A stretch of DNA of 64,000 bases from Flavobacterium gilvum (GTDB lineage: Bacteria > Bacteroidota > Bacteroidia > Flavobacteriales > Flavobacteriaceae). The DNA is taken from the NCBI RefSeq assembly GCF_001761465.1, contig NZ_CP017479.1, positions 1,550,001-1,614,000 of the forward strand, given 5' to 3'. The position numbers and the translations under genes were made by a program. Shown in pieces: positions 43,970 to 51,672 of the stretch (its first letter is position 1; each line of letters starts with the position of its first letter). The notes beneath the pieces were generated by a model, which was not told the DNA's origin, ran no database searches, and saw only the letters and a list, made by a program, of their open reading frames with translations.

Positions 43970-43977
43970 TATATTTG
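43970..43977 (+). promoter_or_regulatory. Putative -7 box before the orphan ISP-like gene
   Basis: TATATTTG, 28 bases before the ATG at 44006, matches TAnnTTTG. It indicates that the orphan gene has its own promoter. No -33 TTG was found. Confidence 0.45.
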
Positions 43978-44005
43978 TGTTAATCAAAGTTTTAATTCAA
44001 ATAAA

Positions 44006-44707
44006 ATGAATCCTGATAGTTATCTTTCTGATGTAAACTCGGCATACAAACTCGGCATTGCAACGGAATTATTTGATGGGAGAATGCCAGATTTAACCCA
44101 GGAAATAATTATTCAAATGGAAAACAGTACGGGTTTGAATTTTCTTCCCATAAAAAATCTGGAAGGAAATGTCTGCATGGCAAATAACAGAGAGGTTCGT
44201 CCTGAATTCAGACAAAATTTCTCGGCTCTTGATATTTTAAATTATATGTGCGCCATACTGTATTCTACAAGCTTTCGTTTGCCGGTAAATAATGCTTTTG
44301 AAACAAAATTTAAATACCCAAAAGATGCGGATTTTTTTTGGATTTTGGCTGAGTTGGGGGCAGAAATCAAGGAAATTCACTCACTGAAAAAGATAAAAGA
44401 CACTGATTCATTTTTTGAATTTTGCAACAGTGGTAATGCTGTTATTACTAATCCGCATTTTGAAATTTTTATTTCCAGCGAAAAGAATCTCGGTTGTGTT
44501 TATATTAACGAAAAACAATATTTTAAAAATGTATCTGAAAGTGTCTGGACTTTTACTATTCAAAATCATCAGCCTGCCCAAAAATGGCTTGACCAAAGGT
44601 TGGGGCAAAAATTGAACTCTGACGATATTAATTATTATAAAAAAATACTGTGTGCATTGTCTGAAACTGAACGATTAATTCAGAAAATAGACGCTGTTTT
44701 ATTTTAA
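44006..44707 (+). CDS. Orphan type ISP restriction enzyme specificity-like protein
   Basis: A 233-residue cytoplasmic protein. Residues 70-233 follow the pattern of the C-terminal target-recognition region of type ISP (single-polypeptide Type I-like) restriction enzymes: LDILNYMCAILYSTSFRL, then LAELGAEIKEIHSL, then VYINEKQYFKNVSESVWTF and HQPAQKWLDQRLGQKLNSDD, ending in YYKKILCALSETERLIQKID. Full enzymes have helicase, nuclease and methyltransferase parts before this; none is present here. So it is either a domesticated standalone domain or a remnant with its own promoter. It converges on the GH3 gene, with the stop codons overlapping by four bases. Confidence 0.6.
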   Translation: MNPDSYLSDVNSAYKLGIATELFDGRMPDLTQEIIIQMENSTGLNFLPIKNLEGNVCMANNREVRPEFRQNFSALDILNYMCAILYSTSFRLPVNNAFETKFKYPKDADFFWILAELGAEIKEIHSLKKIKDTDSFFEFCNSGNAVITNPHFEIFISSEKNLGCVYINEKQYFKNVSESVWTFTIQNHQPAQKWLDQRLGQKLNSDDINYYKKILCALSETERLIQKIDAVLF

Positions 44708-46218
44708 TTCTGCATTTTTTTTAATTGCTCGAGATAATCCCTTTTATTGGATAATCGTGGGATTTTGTGCTGTCCTCCCAGTTTATCACTTTCTTTGAGC
44801 CAATCGTAAAAAAGTCTTTCTCTGGCAACATTAATCACAAGTGGATTCAGTGTCATATTGTTGTAGCGTTTGGCTTCGTAATCAGAATTTAAAGATTGTA
44901 GGGTTTCGTCCAGCGCTTTTTGAAAAGCTGCAATGTCTTTTGGATGTTTCTTGAATTCAATCATCCATTCATGACCTCCTTTTTCTTTGTCTTTCATGAA
45001 AATGGGAGCTACAGTGTAATCGACAACTTCGGTTTCTGTAATTTGACAGGCTTTGGCTATTGCCTGATCGGTATTTTCGACCATTAATTCTTCGCCAAAA
45101 ACATTAATATGATGTTTGGTTCTTCCCGTAATTCGGATTCGATATGGATTTAAAGAGGTAAACCGAACAGTGTCGCCTATTAAGTAACGCCACAAACCAC
45201 CATTGGTAGTGATTACCATGGCGTAATTTTTGAACAATTGTACCTCCGACAATCGAATGACTTTTTGATCAGGAGTACCGAAAGTGTCCATTGGAATAAA
45301 TTCATAAAAAATTCCGTAATCCAGCATTAGCAATAAATCACTGGAATTATTCAAGTCCTGAATGGCAAAGAAACCTTCAGAAGCATTGTATATTTCGTAG
45401 TATTTGAATTGGTTGTGAGGCAGTATTTTGTGGTATTGTTCTCTATAAGGGTCAAAACTTACACCTCCATGAAAGTACACTTCCAAGTTGGGCCAAACTT
45501 CCATCAGGTTTGGTTTTCCAGTTTCTTCGAGAACTTTGTTTAGTAAGACCAGCATCCAGGAAGGTACACCCGCAAAACTGGTTACATTCTCATTTTTGGT
45601 TTCGTTGATGATAGCACTAAGTTTGGTTTCCCATTCGCTCATCAAAGATATTTTGCTGCTCGGCGTACTGCTGAATTCTGCCCAAATTGGCATGTTCTCG
45701 ATCAAAATTGCTGATAAGTCGCCAAAAAAAGTATTGTTGTTTTCGTATATCTGAGAGCTTCCTCCCAATCGGAGACTTTTGCCTACAAACATTTCAGATT
45801 CCTCATTGTTGTTCAGATACAGACATAATAAATCCTTACTTCCTTTGTAGTGGCAATCTTCCAGTGCTTCGTTACTTACGGGTATGAATTTACTTTTGGC
45901 ATTGGTAGTACCACTCGATTTGGCAAACCATTTTATTTGGCTTTGCCAAAGCACATTTTGTTCTCCTCTGCGGGTGCGTTCGATATAAGGTTCCAAATCT
46001 TCATAGGTCGAAACAGGAATTCTTTCAGCAAAGGTTTGGTATGATTTTATTGATGCGTAGTCGTATTGTTCACCAAAAACCGTTTCTTCTGAGGAACGGA
46101 TTAAGTTCATCAATAATTCTTCCTGGACCTCATTTGGGTATTTTAAGAAAAGTTCAATCTGGTGAATTCTCTGTTTTAAAAACCAGGAAGCTATGGAATT
46201 GATAATTGATAATGGCAT
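44704..46218 (-). CDS. GH3 family acyl-acid-adenylating protein
   Basis: A 504-residue member of the GH3 family, named for plant auxin-responsive acyl-acid amido synthetases. The motifs WFAKSSGTTNAKSKFIPVS, YEIYNASEGFFAIQ and LLMLDYGIFYEFIP are those of the adenylate-forming core. Bacterial members lack a known substrate. It is monocistronic here and its stop codon overlaps that of the convergent ISP-like gene. Confidence 0.9.
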   Translation of the reverse strand: MPLSIINSIASWFLKQRIHQIELFLKYPNEVQEELLMNLIRSSEETVFGEQYDYASIKSYQTFAERIPVSTYEDLEPYIERTRRGEQNVLWQSQIKWFAKSSGTTNAKSKFIPVSNEALEDCHYKGSKDLLCLYLNNNEESEMFVGKSLRLGGSSQIYENNNTFFGDLSAILIENMPIWAEFSSTPSSKISLMSEWETKLSAIINETKNENVTSFAGVPSWMLVLLNKVLEETGKPNLMEVWPNLEVYFHGGVSFDPYREQYHKILPHNQFKYYEIYNASEGFFAIQDLNNSSDLLLMLDYGIFYEFIPMDTFGTPDQKVIRLSEVQLFKNYAMVITTNGGLWRYLIGDTVRFTSLNPYRIRITGRTKHHINVFGEELMVENTDQAIAKACQITETEVVDYTVAPIFMKDKEKGGHEWMIEFKKHPKDIAAFQKALDETLQSLNSDYEAKRYNNMTLNPLVINVARERLFYDWLKESDKLGGQHKIPRLSNKRDYLEQLKKMQN

Positions 46219-46256
46219 AACGATTTATGATTGTTGATTAACTATTTTAGATTTCT

Positions 46257-46284
46257 GACCCGAGCGACAGCGAACTGGCGGAGC
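46257..46284 (+). repeat. Dispersed GC-richer repeat (GACCCGAG family)
   Basis: GACCCGAGCGACAGCGAACT followed by GGCGGAGC, standing out in an AT-rich spacer between the divergent GH3 and DUF2797 genes. Related copies are at 51432 and 51545, with an inverted one at 35171. Confidence 0.6.
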
Positions 46285-46417
46285 ATTTTTTAATTTGACA
46301 CTAAAAGATAGAAATTTAAGATTTGAATATTGATTGACAAATGATAACTTTGCAATAGCACCAAAAATACTATATTTTTATAAAAAACGACTCAATTTGT
46401 AGTAAAGATTCTAATCC

Positions 46418-46455
46418 AAAAATCTAAAATCGTTAATCTAAAATCTGCAATCTAA
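46418..46455 (+). repeat. Leader repeat, AATCTAAAATC family (copy 3)
   Basis: Units AAATCTAAAATCG, TTAATCTAAAATCTG and CAATCTAA run directly into the ATG of the DUF2797 gene; the last TAA-ATG is part of the repeat. Confidence 0.7.
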
Positions 46456-47250
46456 ATGACTTATCAAGGCGTACTTTCTAAAATGCAAACCGAATTTGGA
46501 GATCCTATTCAATATTATTTGGTTTTCGAAAACAGTTTTTTGAACATGAATCAAGTCTTGAACAAAGAGTTGGAAATCAATTTTGAAGGTTATCAATGTT
46601 TGAATTGTGGCAAAAAGAAAAAAATATACCGTCAGGGATTTTGCTACGATTGTTTCTATTCAAGTCCGGCAGTGGGCGATTGGATTATGAAACCCGAGTT
46701 GAGTACTGCCCATTTGGGAATTGCAGATCGTGATTTAGAATACGAGCAACAAGTTCAGTTGCAACCCCATATTGTTTATTTGGCTTTGTCCAGCGAAGTC
46801 AAAGTGGGAGTGACCCGTAAAACCCAAATGCCTACGCGATGGATTGATCAAGGGGCGAGTCAGGCAATTCCTATTGTCGAAGTACCCAATCGTTATTTGG
46901 CTGGAATTACCGAAGTAGCACTGAAAGACCATTATACCGATAAAACCAATTGGCGCAAAATGGTTCAAAATGATTTGGCTCACGCTGATTTGGTTGCCGA
47001 GCGATCCAAACTCGAAAATTTAATTCCTGCAGAGGTGAAGGAATTTTATCATTTGGAAAAAAATGATCTCTACGAAATGCATTTTCCAGTTTTGAATTAT
47101 CCTAAAAAAGTAAACAGCCTCAACCTTGACAAAACGACAAATTTTAAAGGAAAACTTGTTGGAATCAAAGGGCAATACCTCATTTTTGAAGACGGAACTG
47201 TTTTCAATGTTCGTAGTTTTGAGGGATATGTTGTGACACTTACTATCTAG
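46456..47250 (+). CDS. DUF2797 domain-containing protein
   Basis: A 264-residue protein with the DUF2797 pattern: YQCLNCGKKKKIYRQGFCYD (a four-cysteine zinc-ribbon-like part with a second pair in CYDCFYSSP), YLALSSEVKVGVTRKTQMPT and RWIDQGASQAIPIVEVPNRY. The VGVTRKTQ-RWIDQGA region resembles a GIY-YIG-type core, but catalytic residues are not assured. Function is unknown. The start codon abuts the leader repeat. Confidence 0.87.
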   Translation: MTYQGVLSKMQTEFGDPIQYYLVFENSFLNMNQVLNKELEINFEGYQCLNCGKKKKIYRQGFCYDCFYSSPAVGDWIMKPELSTAHLGIADRDLEYEQQVQLQPHIVYLALSSEVKVGVTRKTQMPTRWIDQGASQAIPIVEVPNRYLAGITEVALKDHYTDKTNWRKMVQNDLAHADLVAERSKLENLIPAEVKEFYHLEKNDLYEMHFPVLNYPKKVNSLNLDKTTNFKGKLVGIKGQYLIFEDGTVFNVRSFEGYVVTLTI

Positions 47251-47407
47251 AATTTTAATGATTAAGAAGTTCTTTGTTATTACAAGTCCTTCTATAAACA
47301 TAGCAAAGTATAACTTTAGATATTATAATGCTAAAATATTAGTATTTCTATTCAATTTATTTTGGAACGGTATTTGAAGATATTGTTCTTAAAAGTTGAA
47401 TGGTAAT

Positions 47408-48487
47408 ATGTGTAAAGTTTATAATTCAATAGGATGCATAACGACAATAAAATCTCATTTACTTAAGAACGGTATAAATGAATTCAAATCACTAAATGAG
47501 CTTCGTAATTTTCAAAAAAATTATGAGATTGCTTTGCAAGAAATTGAATCCAAACATACATTCTTAATTGAACAGGAAAAAACTGCTCTTAGTGATGAAA
47601 TATCTCAATTAGAGGATTCTATTAAAACTAAGAAGACTGAAGTTGAAAATCAGTTAAAATCAAAACTTGAGTGTTTAAAACGTAGTTTAGAGAACTTACC
47701 TACGACTCATTCTAATCTAGCAAAAGAATTTATTACAGACTTTAGAAAAATTATTCTCACGATAAAAATTTGGGTCAATGAATTGAATTTTAATGAAAGG
47801 GTTTGTAATTCAGTTCAGGAAGAAACCAGTATTCTTGTTGACACACTTTCAAAAAAAAAAAGTCGTTATAAATTTATAGATTCATTTCTTCAAATAGCGA
47901 TAGGTGAAAGTGCTTTGCTTGAATTGAATGAACTTAAGAGAAAAAAATTCGTAATTAATGAAATAAACAATTCTATTTATGGAGCATTGGGTGAACAAAA
48001 AGTTGTAAAGGAATTGGAAAAATTATCTGATGAATTTGTTTTGATAAATGATTTTAATTATTCGTTTCATCCTCCTATTTATTATCCATTAGAAAAGAAT
48101 TATATAAAATCTGTTCAAATGGATCATTTGTTAATTTCTTCTTCTGGAATTTTTCTTATCGAAACAAAGAATTGGAGCGAGCATTCATTAAATAATTTGA
48201 GTATGTATTCTCCTGTTCAGCAAATAAAAAGAGCAAATTTTGCACTAAATAAAATATTGAGTGAAAAAAGTGCTGAATCAATTTCAATACTTAAGAGGCA
48301 TCATTGGGGTGTTAGGAAAATTCCAATTAGAAACCTTATTGTTTTAATAAATCAAAAGCCTCAAGAAGAATTTCAATATGTTAAGATTTTGACTTTAAAA
48401 GAATTACGTGGTTATGTGAATTATTTTGAACCTTGTCTTTCAAATACTGAAACCCGAAATATTGCTAATTTTTTGCTTGAAATTTAA
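47408..48487 (+). CDS. NERD-domain (nuclease-related) protein
   Basis: A 359-residue protein. Residues about 20-110 are a predicted coiled coil; residues about 190-290 hold a NERD domain with GALGEQKVVKELEKLSDEF, VQMDHLLISSSGIFLIETKN and the nearby KNWSEH, which provide the E, D, E-x-K residues expected of a PD-(D/E)xK-like fold. NERD proteins are often near mobile or defence genes, and some are fused to helicases. The ATG at 47408 is preferred; a TTG four codons earlier is possible. Codons look more AT-rich than the neighbours, hinting at acquisition. Confidence 0.82.
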   Translation: MCKVYNSIGCITTIKSHLLKNGINEFKSLNELRNFQKNYEIALQEIESKHTFLIEQEKTALSDEISQLEDSIKTKKTEVENQLKSKLECLKRSLENLPTTHSNLAKEFITDFRKIILTIKIWVNELNFNERVCNSVQEETSILVDTLSKKKSRYKFIDSFLQIAIGESALLELNELKRKKFVINEINNSIYGALGEQKVVKELEKLSDEFVLINDFNYSFHPPIYYPLEKNYIKSVQMDHLLISSSGIFLIETKNWSEHSLNNLSMYSPVQQIKRANFALNKILSEKSAESISILKRHHWGVRKIPIRNLIVLINQKPQEEFQYVKILTLKELRGYVNYFEPCLSNTETRNIANFLLEI

Positions 48488-48512
48488 ATAAAATAAGTAT
48501 AGTTTATAAGTC

Positions 48513-48547
48513 AAAAGCCATCCCGAATTTTCTGTGAGATGGCTTTT
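48513..48547. terminator. Bidirectional terminator between NERD and AsmA genes
   Basis: A 10-bp stem AAAAGCCATC/GATGGCTTTT with a 15-base loop; a T-run follows on the plus strand and an A-run precedes. Confidence 0.8.
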
Positions 48548-48561
48548 TTGAGTTAAATAAT

Positions 48562-51192
48562 TTACGGTGTCGTTGTTGCTGGTTCTGCAGGTTTCTTTTT
48601 AAACAAACCATTCAGTAAATCACCGGCTTTTTTGGTAATGTCTGCTTTTTGGGCATTTGTCTTTGTAGTGTCAGTACCCGGTTTTTGGTTTTTACTGATT
48701 AGTTTATCCAATTCCGAAGTTCCTTTTTTAAGCAATTTATCCGATTGTTGTTTGGCAAGTTCCATTGTCAAGTTGGTCATTACGGTTTTCATATCCGAGG
48801 ACACTTTAGGATTGCTGAATGTTCCCGACATTAAAGCCGTCACAGGAATGTTTTCGAATTTGGCTGCATCTGCCGGAGACATTTTGGCAATATAAGCATT
48901 GGCTTCTTTTCCTAGGTATTTGGCAGGAACATTGAATTTGATGTTGTAGTTCATGCTTTGGTCAAAACCGTGAGAACCGCCAACAACTGCTTCAATGTCT
49001 TTGTATTTAATGTTAAACGGTTTTACGTTTACTTTTCCATTTTCAAAAGTAAGAGCCGCTTTGATATCGTTAAGGTTTATTTTATTCAGGTCAATGAATT
49101 TTAAATTGGAACTCAACGCTTTTATCATTGTAGAACCACTAGGACTTATTGTAGATGAAAGCAATTGCCCAATCAAATCACCCGAAATACTGTTTAAGTC
49201 TGGTGTCATTTCAACAGCATCCAGATTTCCGTTTAATTTTATGTTGGTATTGATTTTTCCGCTTATTGCTCCTGCAATTGGGGCTATTTTTTTTAGCATA
49301 TCCAGTTGCGTGCAGCTTTGTTGGATGTCAACTTGATTTAAGATTAGATTCATGTCAAAAACCGGAGTTTTTGTTTTTGTCGAAACTGATCCGCTTGCGC
49401 CAATTGTTCCGCCAAAAATGGATGTTTTTACATTTTCTAAAGTCGCTTTTTCGTCTTTAATTATCATTTTACCCGAAACATCTTTGAGTGTTAGGTTGTC
49501 ATACAGAACAGTATTGGCTTTTGCGGTAAGCGTACAATTTAGGAAAGATGGAATTTTCAGGGGTTCGGCTTTTTTTGCTTTTGATGAAGGAGTTGTGGCT
49601 TCGCCTTTGCCTGCAGCCGCCGGAGCAGTGCTTGTTGTCATAAAATCATCCACAGCCAATTGATTAGAACTCAAATTGAAATTTCCTTTCAGCTCTTGCT
49701 TTCTAAACATAAAGCCATAAAAATTCTCCAAAACCCCCGTTACGCTAAGGTCACTTTTACCGGTTTTGGCATTAAACTGCTTGAGTTGTACCTGACTTGG
49801 GTTGAATTGTACCAAGGCGTTACTGATAATCATGTTTTGGCCGTTTCCGTCATCATAATTAAATCCAGTTAAACCAATTGTTCCCGCATTGTTAATGTTT
49901 TGGTATTGGCTTTTTTCTACCGAAGCCATGTCGAATTTGGTCGTTACATCTGCTTTCAAGATTCCGGTCAGAGGCTTGCTAAGTTTGATGGGGTAGGCTT
50001 TGGAAAGGTTTGCCAGATTGATAGTTCCTTTCAAAGCGGCGTCAACCAATGCATTGGTGCTGATGTTTTTTATGTTGGCTTTGGCATTAAAAACATCCTG
50101 ATCTATTTTGAACGAAAGTTTGTCAAGATTGACATAAGTATCATTCATCACTCCGGTCTCGTTTATGATTTTGGTGTCTATGACAATATTTTGAACCGAT
50201 TTCGGTAAGTTAGGATATTGGAAAGAAGCGTTGTTGGAAGCAATTTCAACATTGAATTTTGGTATTGTGGTGTCCGTAAGCATACCTTTGGCAAAACCAT
50301 TAACCGTAAAATCTCCTGTCGTTTTTACGCCGTCCAAACTCGATGAGTAAGCTGCAGGAATCACTCCTAAAAAGTTCTTGAACGATGAGGTTGGGGTTTT
50401 GAATTTCAGGTCATATGTTTGTCCGGCATCAGCCAATTGTATGAATCCGTCAAATTCCAACGGTAATTGGTTGATTAAAGCTTTGTTTTCTTTAAAAGTG
50501 TATTTACTTTTCTCCAAATCAATTCCAAGTACTGCATCCAATGAAAGGGCGACATTCTTCATATAATTGATTTTGCCCATGTCAAATGATACTTTTGCGG
50601 TGGATTTTGTGTCTAAATCCAATTTTGAAGCGTTGAAATCACCTGTTCCTTCGTGGTTCAGGCTGTCAATCACTAATTTCATTTGTGATTTCTCATCAAA
50701 ATATTTGAATTTGAAATTCTCAATTTGATATTTCTGTATTTTAAAAGCCATAGGTTTGCTTTTGCTTTCCTCTTGGTTTTTTTCTTCTTTTAAAGCAATA
50801 TCATAATTTCCAATTCCATCTTTGTTGAATATTATATTAATGAAACCATCTTTTGATGAAATTCCTTCAATTGCCATCGGTTCATTATCGCCTTTGAATA
50901 ATTCTTTGACAGACATATTCAAATTCAATTCTCCCAATGAAACCAATGTGTCTCCTTCAAAAGGAGCTTTGTTGATTATGAGCAACTTGTCTAATGTAAC
51001 TGTTGCTTTTGGAAAGTTTTTGAATAAACTTAAATCTGCGTCGGCAAAAGATACTTTGGCATCTACTTTTTTGTTGATTGCCTCTGATATTTTGGCTTTT
51101 ATTTGATCTTTAAAGAAATAGGGAATGGCAAATAATGAAGCTGCCATTAAGACCAATGCAATTCCGGTTATTTTTAAAATTTTCTTTAACAT
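48562..51192 (-). CDS. AsmA-like C-terminal domain protein
   Basis: An 876-residue single-span inner-membrane protein: residues 5-27 anchor it and the rest is a very long series of beta strands with helices, the AsmA/TamB-related (bridge-like lipid transport) type. Motifs include FADADLSLFKNFPKATVTLD at the start and NYNIKFNVPAKYLGKEANAY in the C-terminal DUF3971/AsmA_2 region, with an Ala/Lys-rich end. AsmA-like proteins are thought to move phospholipid between membranes. The roughly 480-base gap before it has no gene. Confidence 0.87.
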   Translation of the reverse strand: MLKKILKITGIALVLMAASLFAIPYFFKDQIKAKISEAINKKVDAKVSFADADLSLFKNFPKATVTLDKLLIINKAPFEGDTLVSLGELNLNMSVKELFKGDNEPMAIEGISSKDGFINIIFNKDGIGNYDIALKEEKNQEESKSKPMAFKIQKYQIENFKFKYFDEKSQMKLVIDSLNHEGTGDFNASKLDLDTKSTAKVSFDMGKINYMKNVALSLDAVLGIDLEKSKYTFKENKALINQLPLEFDGFIQLADAGQTYDLKFKTPTSSFKNFLGVIPAAYSSSLDGVKTTGDFTVNGFAKGMLTDTTIPKFNVEIASNNASFQYPNLPKSVQNIVIDTKIINETGVMNDTYVNLDKLSFKIDQDVFNAKANIKNISTNALVDAALKGTINLANLSKAYPIKLSKPLTGILKADVTTKFDMASVEKSQYQNINNAGTIGLTGFNYDDGNGQNMIISNALVQFNPSQVQLKQFNAKTGKSDLSVTGVLENFYGFMFRKQELKGNFNLSSNQLAVDDFMTTSTAPAAAGKGEATTPSSKAKKAEPLKIPSFLNCTLTAKANTVLYDNLTLKDVSGKMIIKDEKATLENVKTSIFGGTIGASGSVSTKTKTPVFDMNLILNQVDIQQSCTQLDMLKKIAPIAGAISGKINTNIKLNGNLDAVEMTPDLNSISGDLIGQLLSSTISPSGSTMIKALSSNLKFIDLNKINLNDIKAALTFENGKVNVKPFNIKYKDIEAVVGGSHGFDQSMNYNIKFNVPAKYLGKEANAYIAKMSPADAAKFENIPVTALMSGTFSNPKVSSDMKTVMTNLTMELAKQQSDKLLKKGTSELDKLISKNQKPGTDTTKTNAQKADITKKAGDLLNGLFKKKPAEPATTTP

Positions 51193-51353
51193 AATTGATA
51201 GGTAAATTGAGTTACTTTTTTACAAAAATAAGTGTTTATTGGTTAATTGCTCAGTAAAATCATTACAATAAGATAACGTTTGTTTTTTTAAAGCATTGTT
51301 CAAGTGCTATTGTTTTAATTTTATTTTAACGCATTGGGTGAAATTATTTTTTT

Positions 51354-51527
51354 AACACGTAGAAACATAGAATTTATAGTTTTTTATAAAGAGCTAGATA
51401 ATCGTTTCACTCCTCACATAGTAATCTATGTGACCCGAGACCGAAGGGCGAACTGACGAAGTAAAAATAGTATTATTTCTATTTATTCTTTGTGGATTAG
51501 CTATAATATCTATGTTTCTATGTGGTT
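51354..51527. repeat. 174-bp element with inverted ends
   Basis: The left arm (51354-51379) is the near reverse complement of the right arm (51501-51527): AACACGTAGAAACATAG versus the complement AACCACATAGAAACATAG, and both continue to TTATAG. Inside lie a CACATAG/CTATGTG hairpin at 51415-51432 and a GACCCGAG-type repeat. No ORF is present. It looks like a miniature inverted-repeat element or a repeat cluster; no target duplication was verified. Confidence 0.5.
51432..51464 (+). repeat. Dispersed GC-richer repeat (GACCCGAG family)
   Basis: GACCCGAGACCGAAGGGCGA followed by ACTGACGAAGTAA. Shares its core with the unit at 46257 and lies within the inverted-end element. Confidence 0.6.
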
Positions 51528-51544
51528 AATTTTTTATTTAAACT

Positions 51545-51574
51545 GACCAGAGCAATAGCGAATTGGCGAAGTAA
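51545..51574 (+). repeat. Dispersed GC-richer repeat (GACCCGAG family)
   Basis: GACCAGAGCAATAGCGAATT followed by GGCGAAGTAA, about 80 bases after the previous copy in the same orientation. Confidence 0.55.
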
Positions 51575-51627
51575 TTTCACGAACGGGTTTATTTTATGAT
51601 TCTAATATGGATTTTTCTAAAAAAAAG

Positions 51628-51657
51628 AAACCCTTTCAATAGAAAATGAAAGGGTTT
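51628..51657 (-). terminator. Terminator of sppA
   Basis: Perfect 11-bp stem AAACCCTTTCA/TGAAAGGGTTT with an eight-base loop; on the minus strand a T-run follows. Confidence 0.85.
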
Positions 51658-51672
51658 ATGATGAGATAAAGA

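Noticed and set aside
46257..46284. Transcription terminator at the GACCCGAG repeat
   Set aside because: The unit has no clear self-complementary stem and no T-run on either side that would fit the divergent genes.
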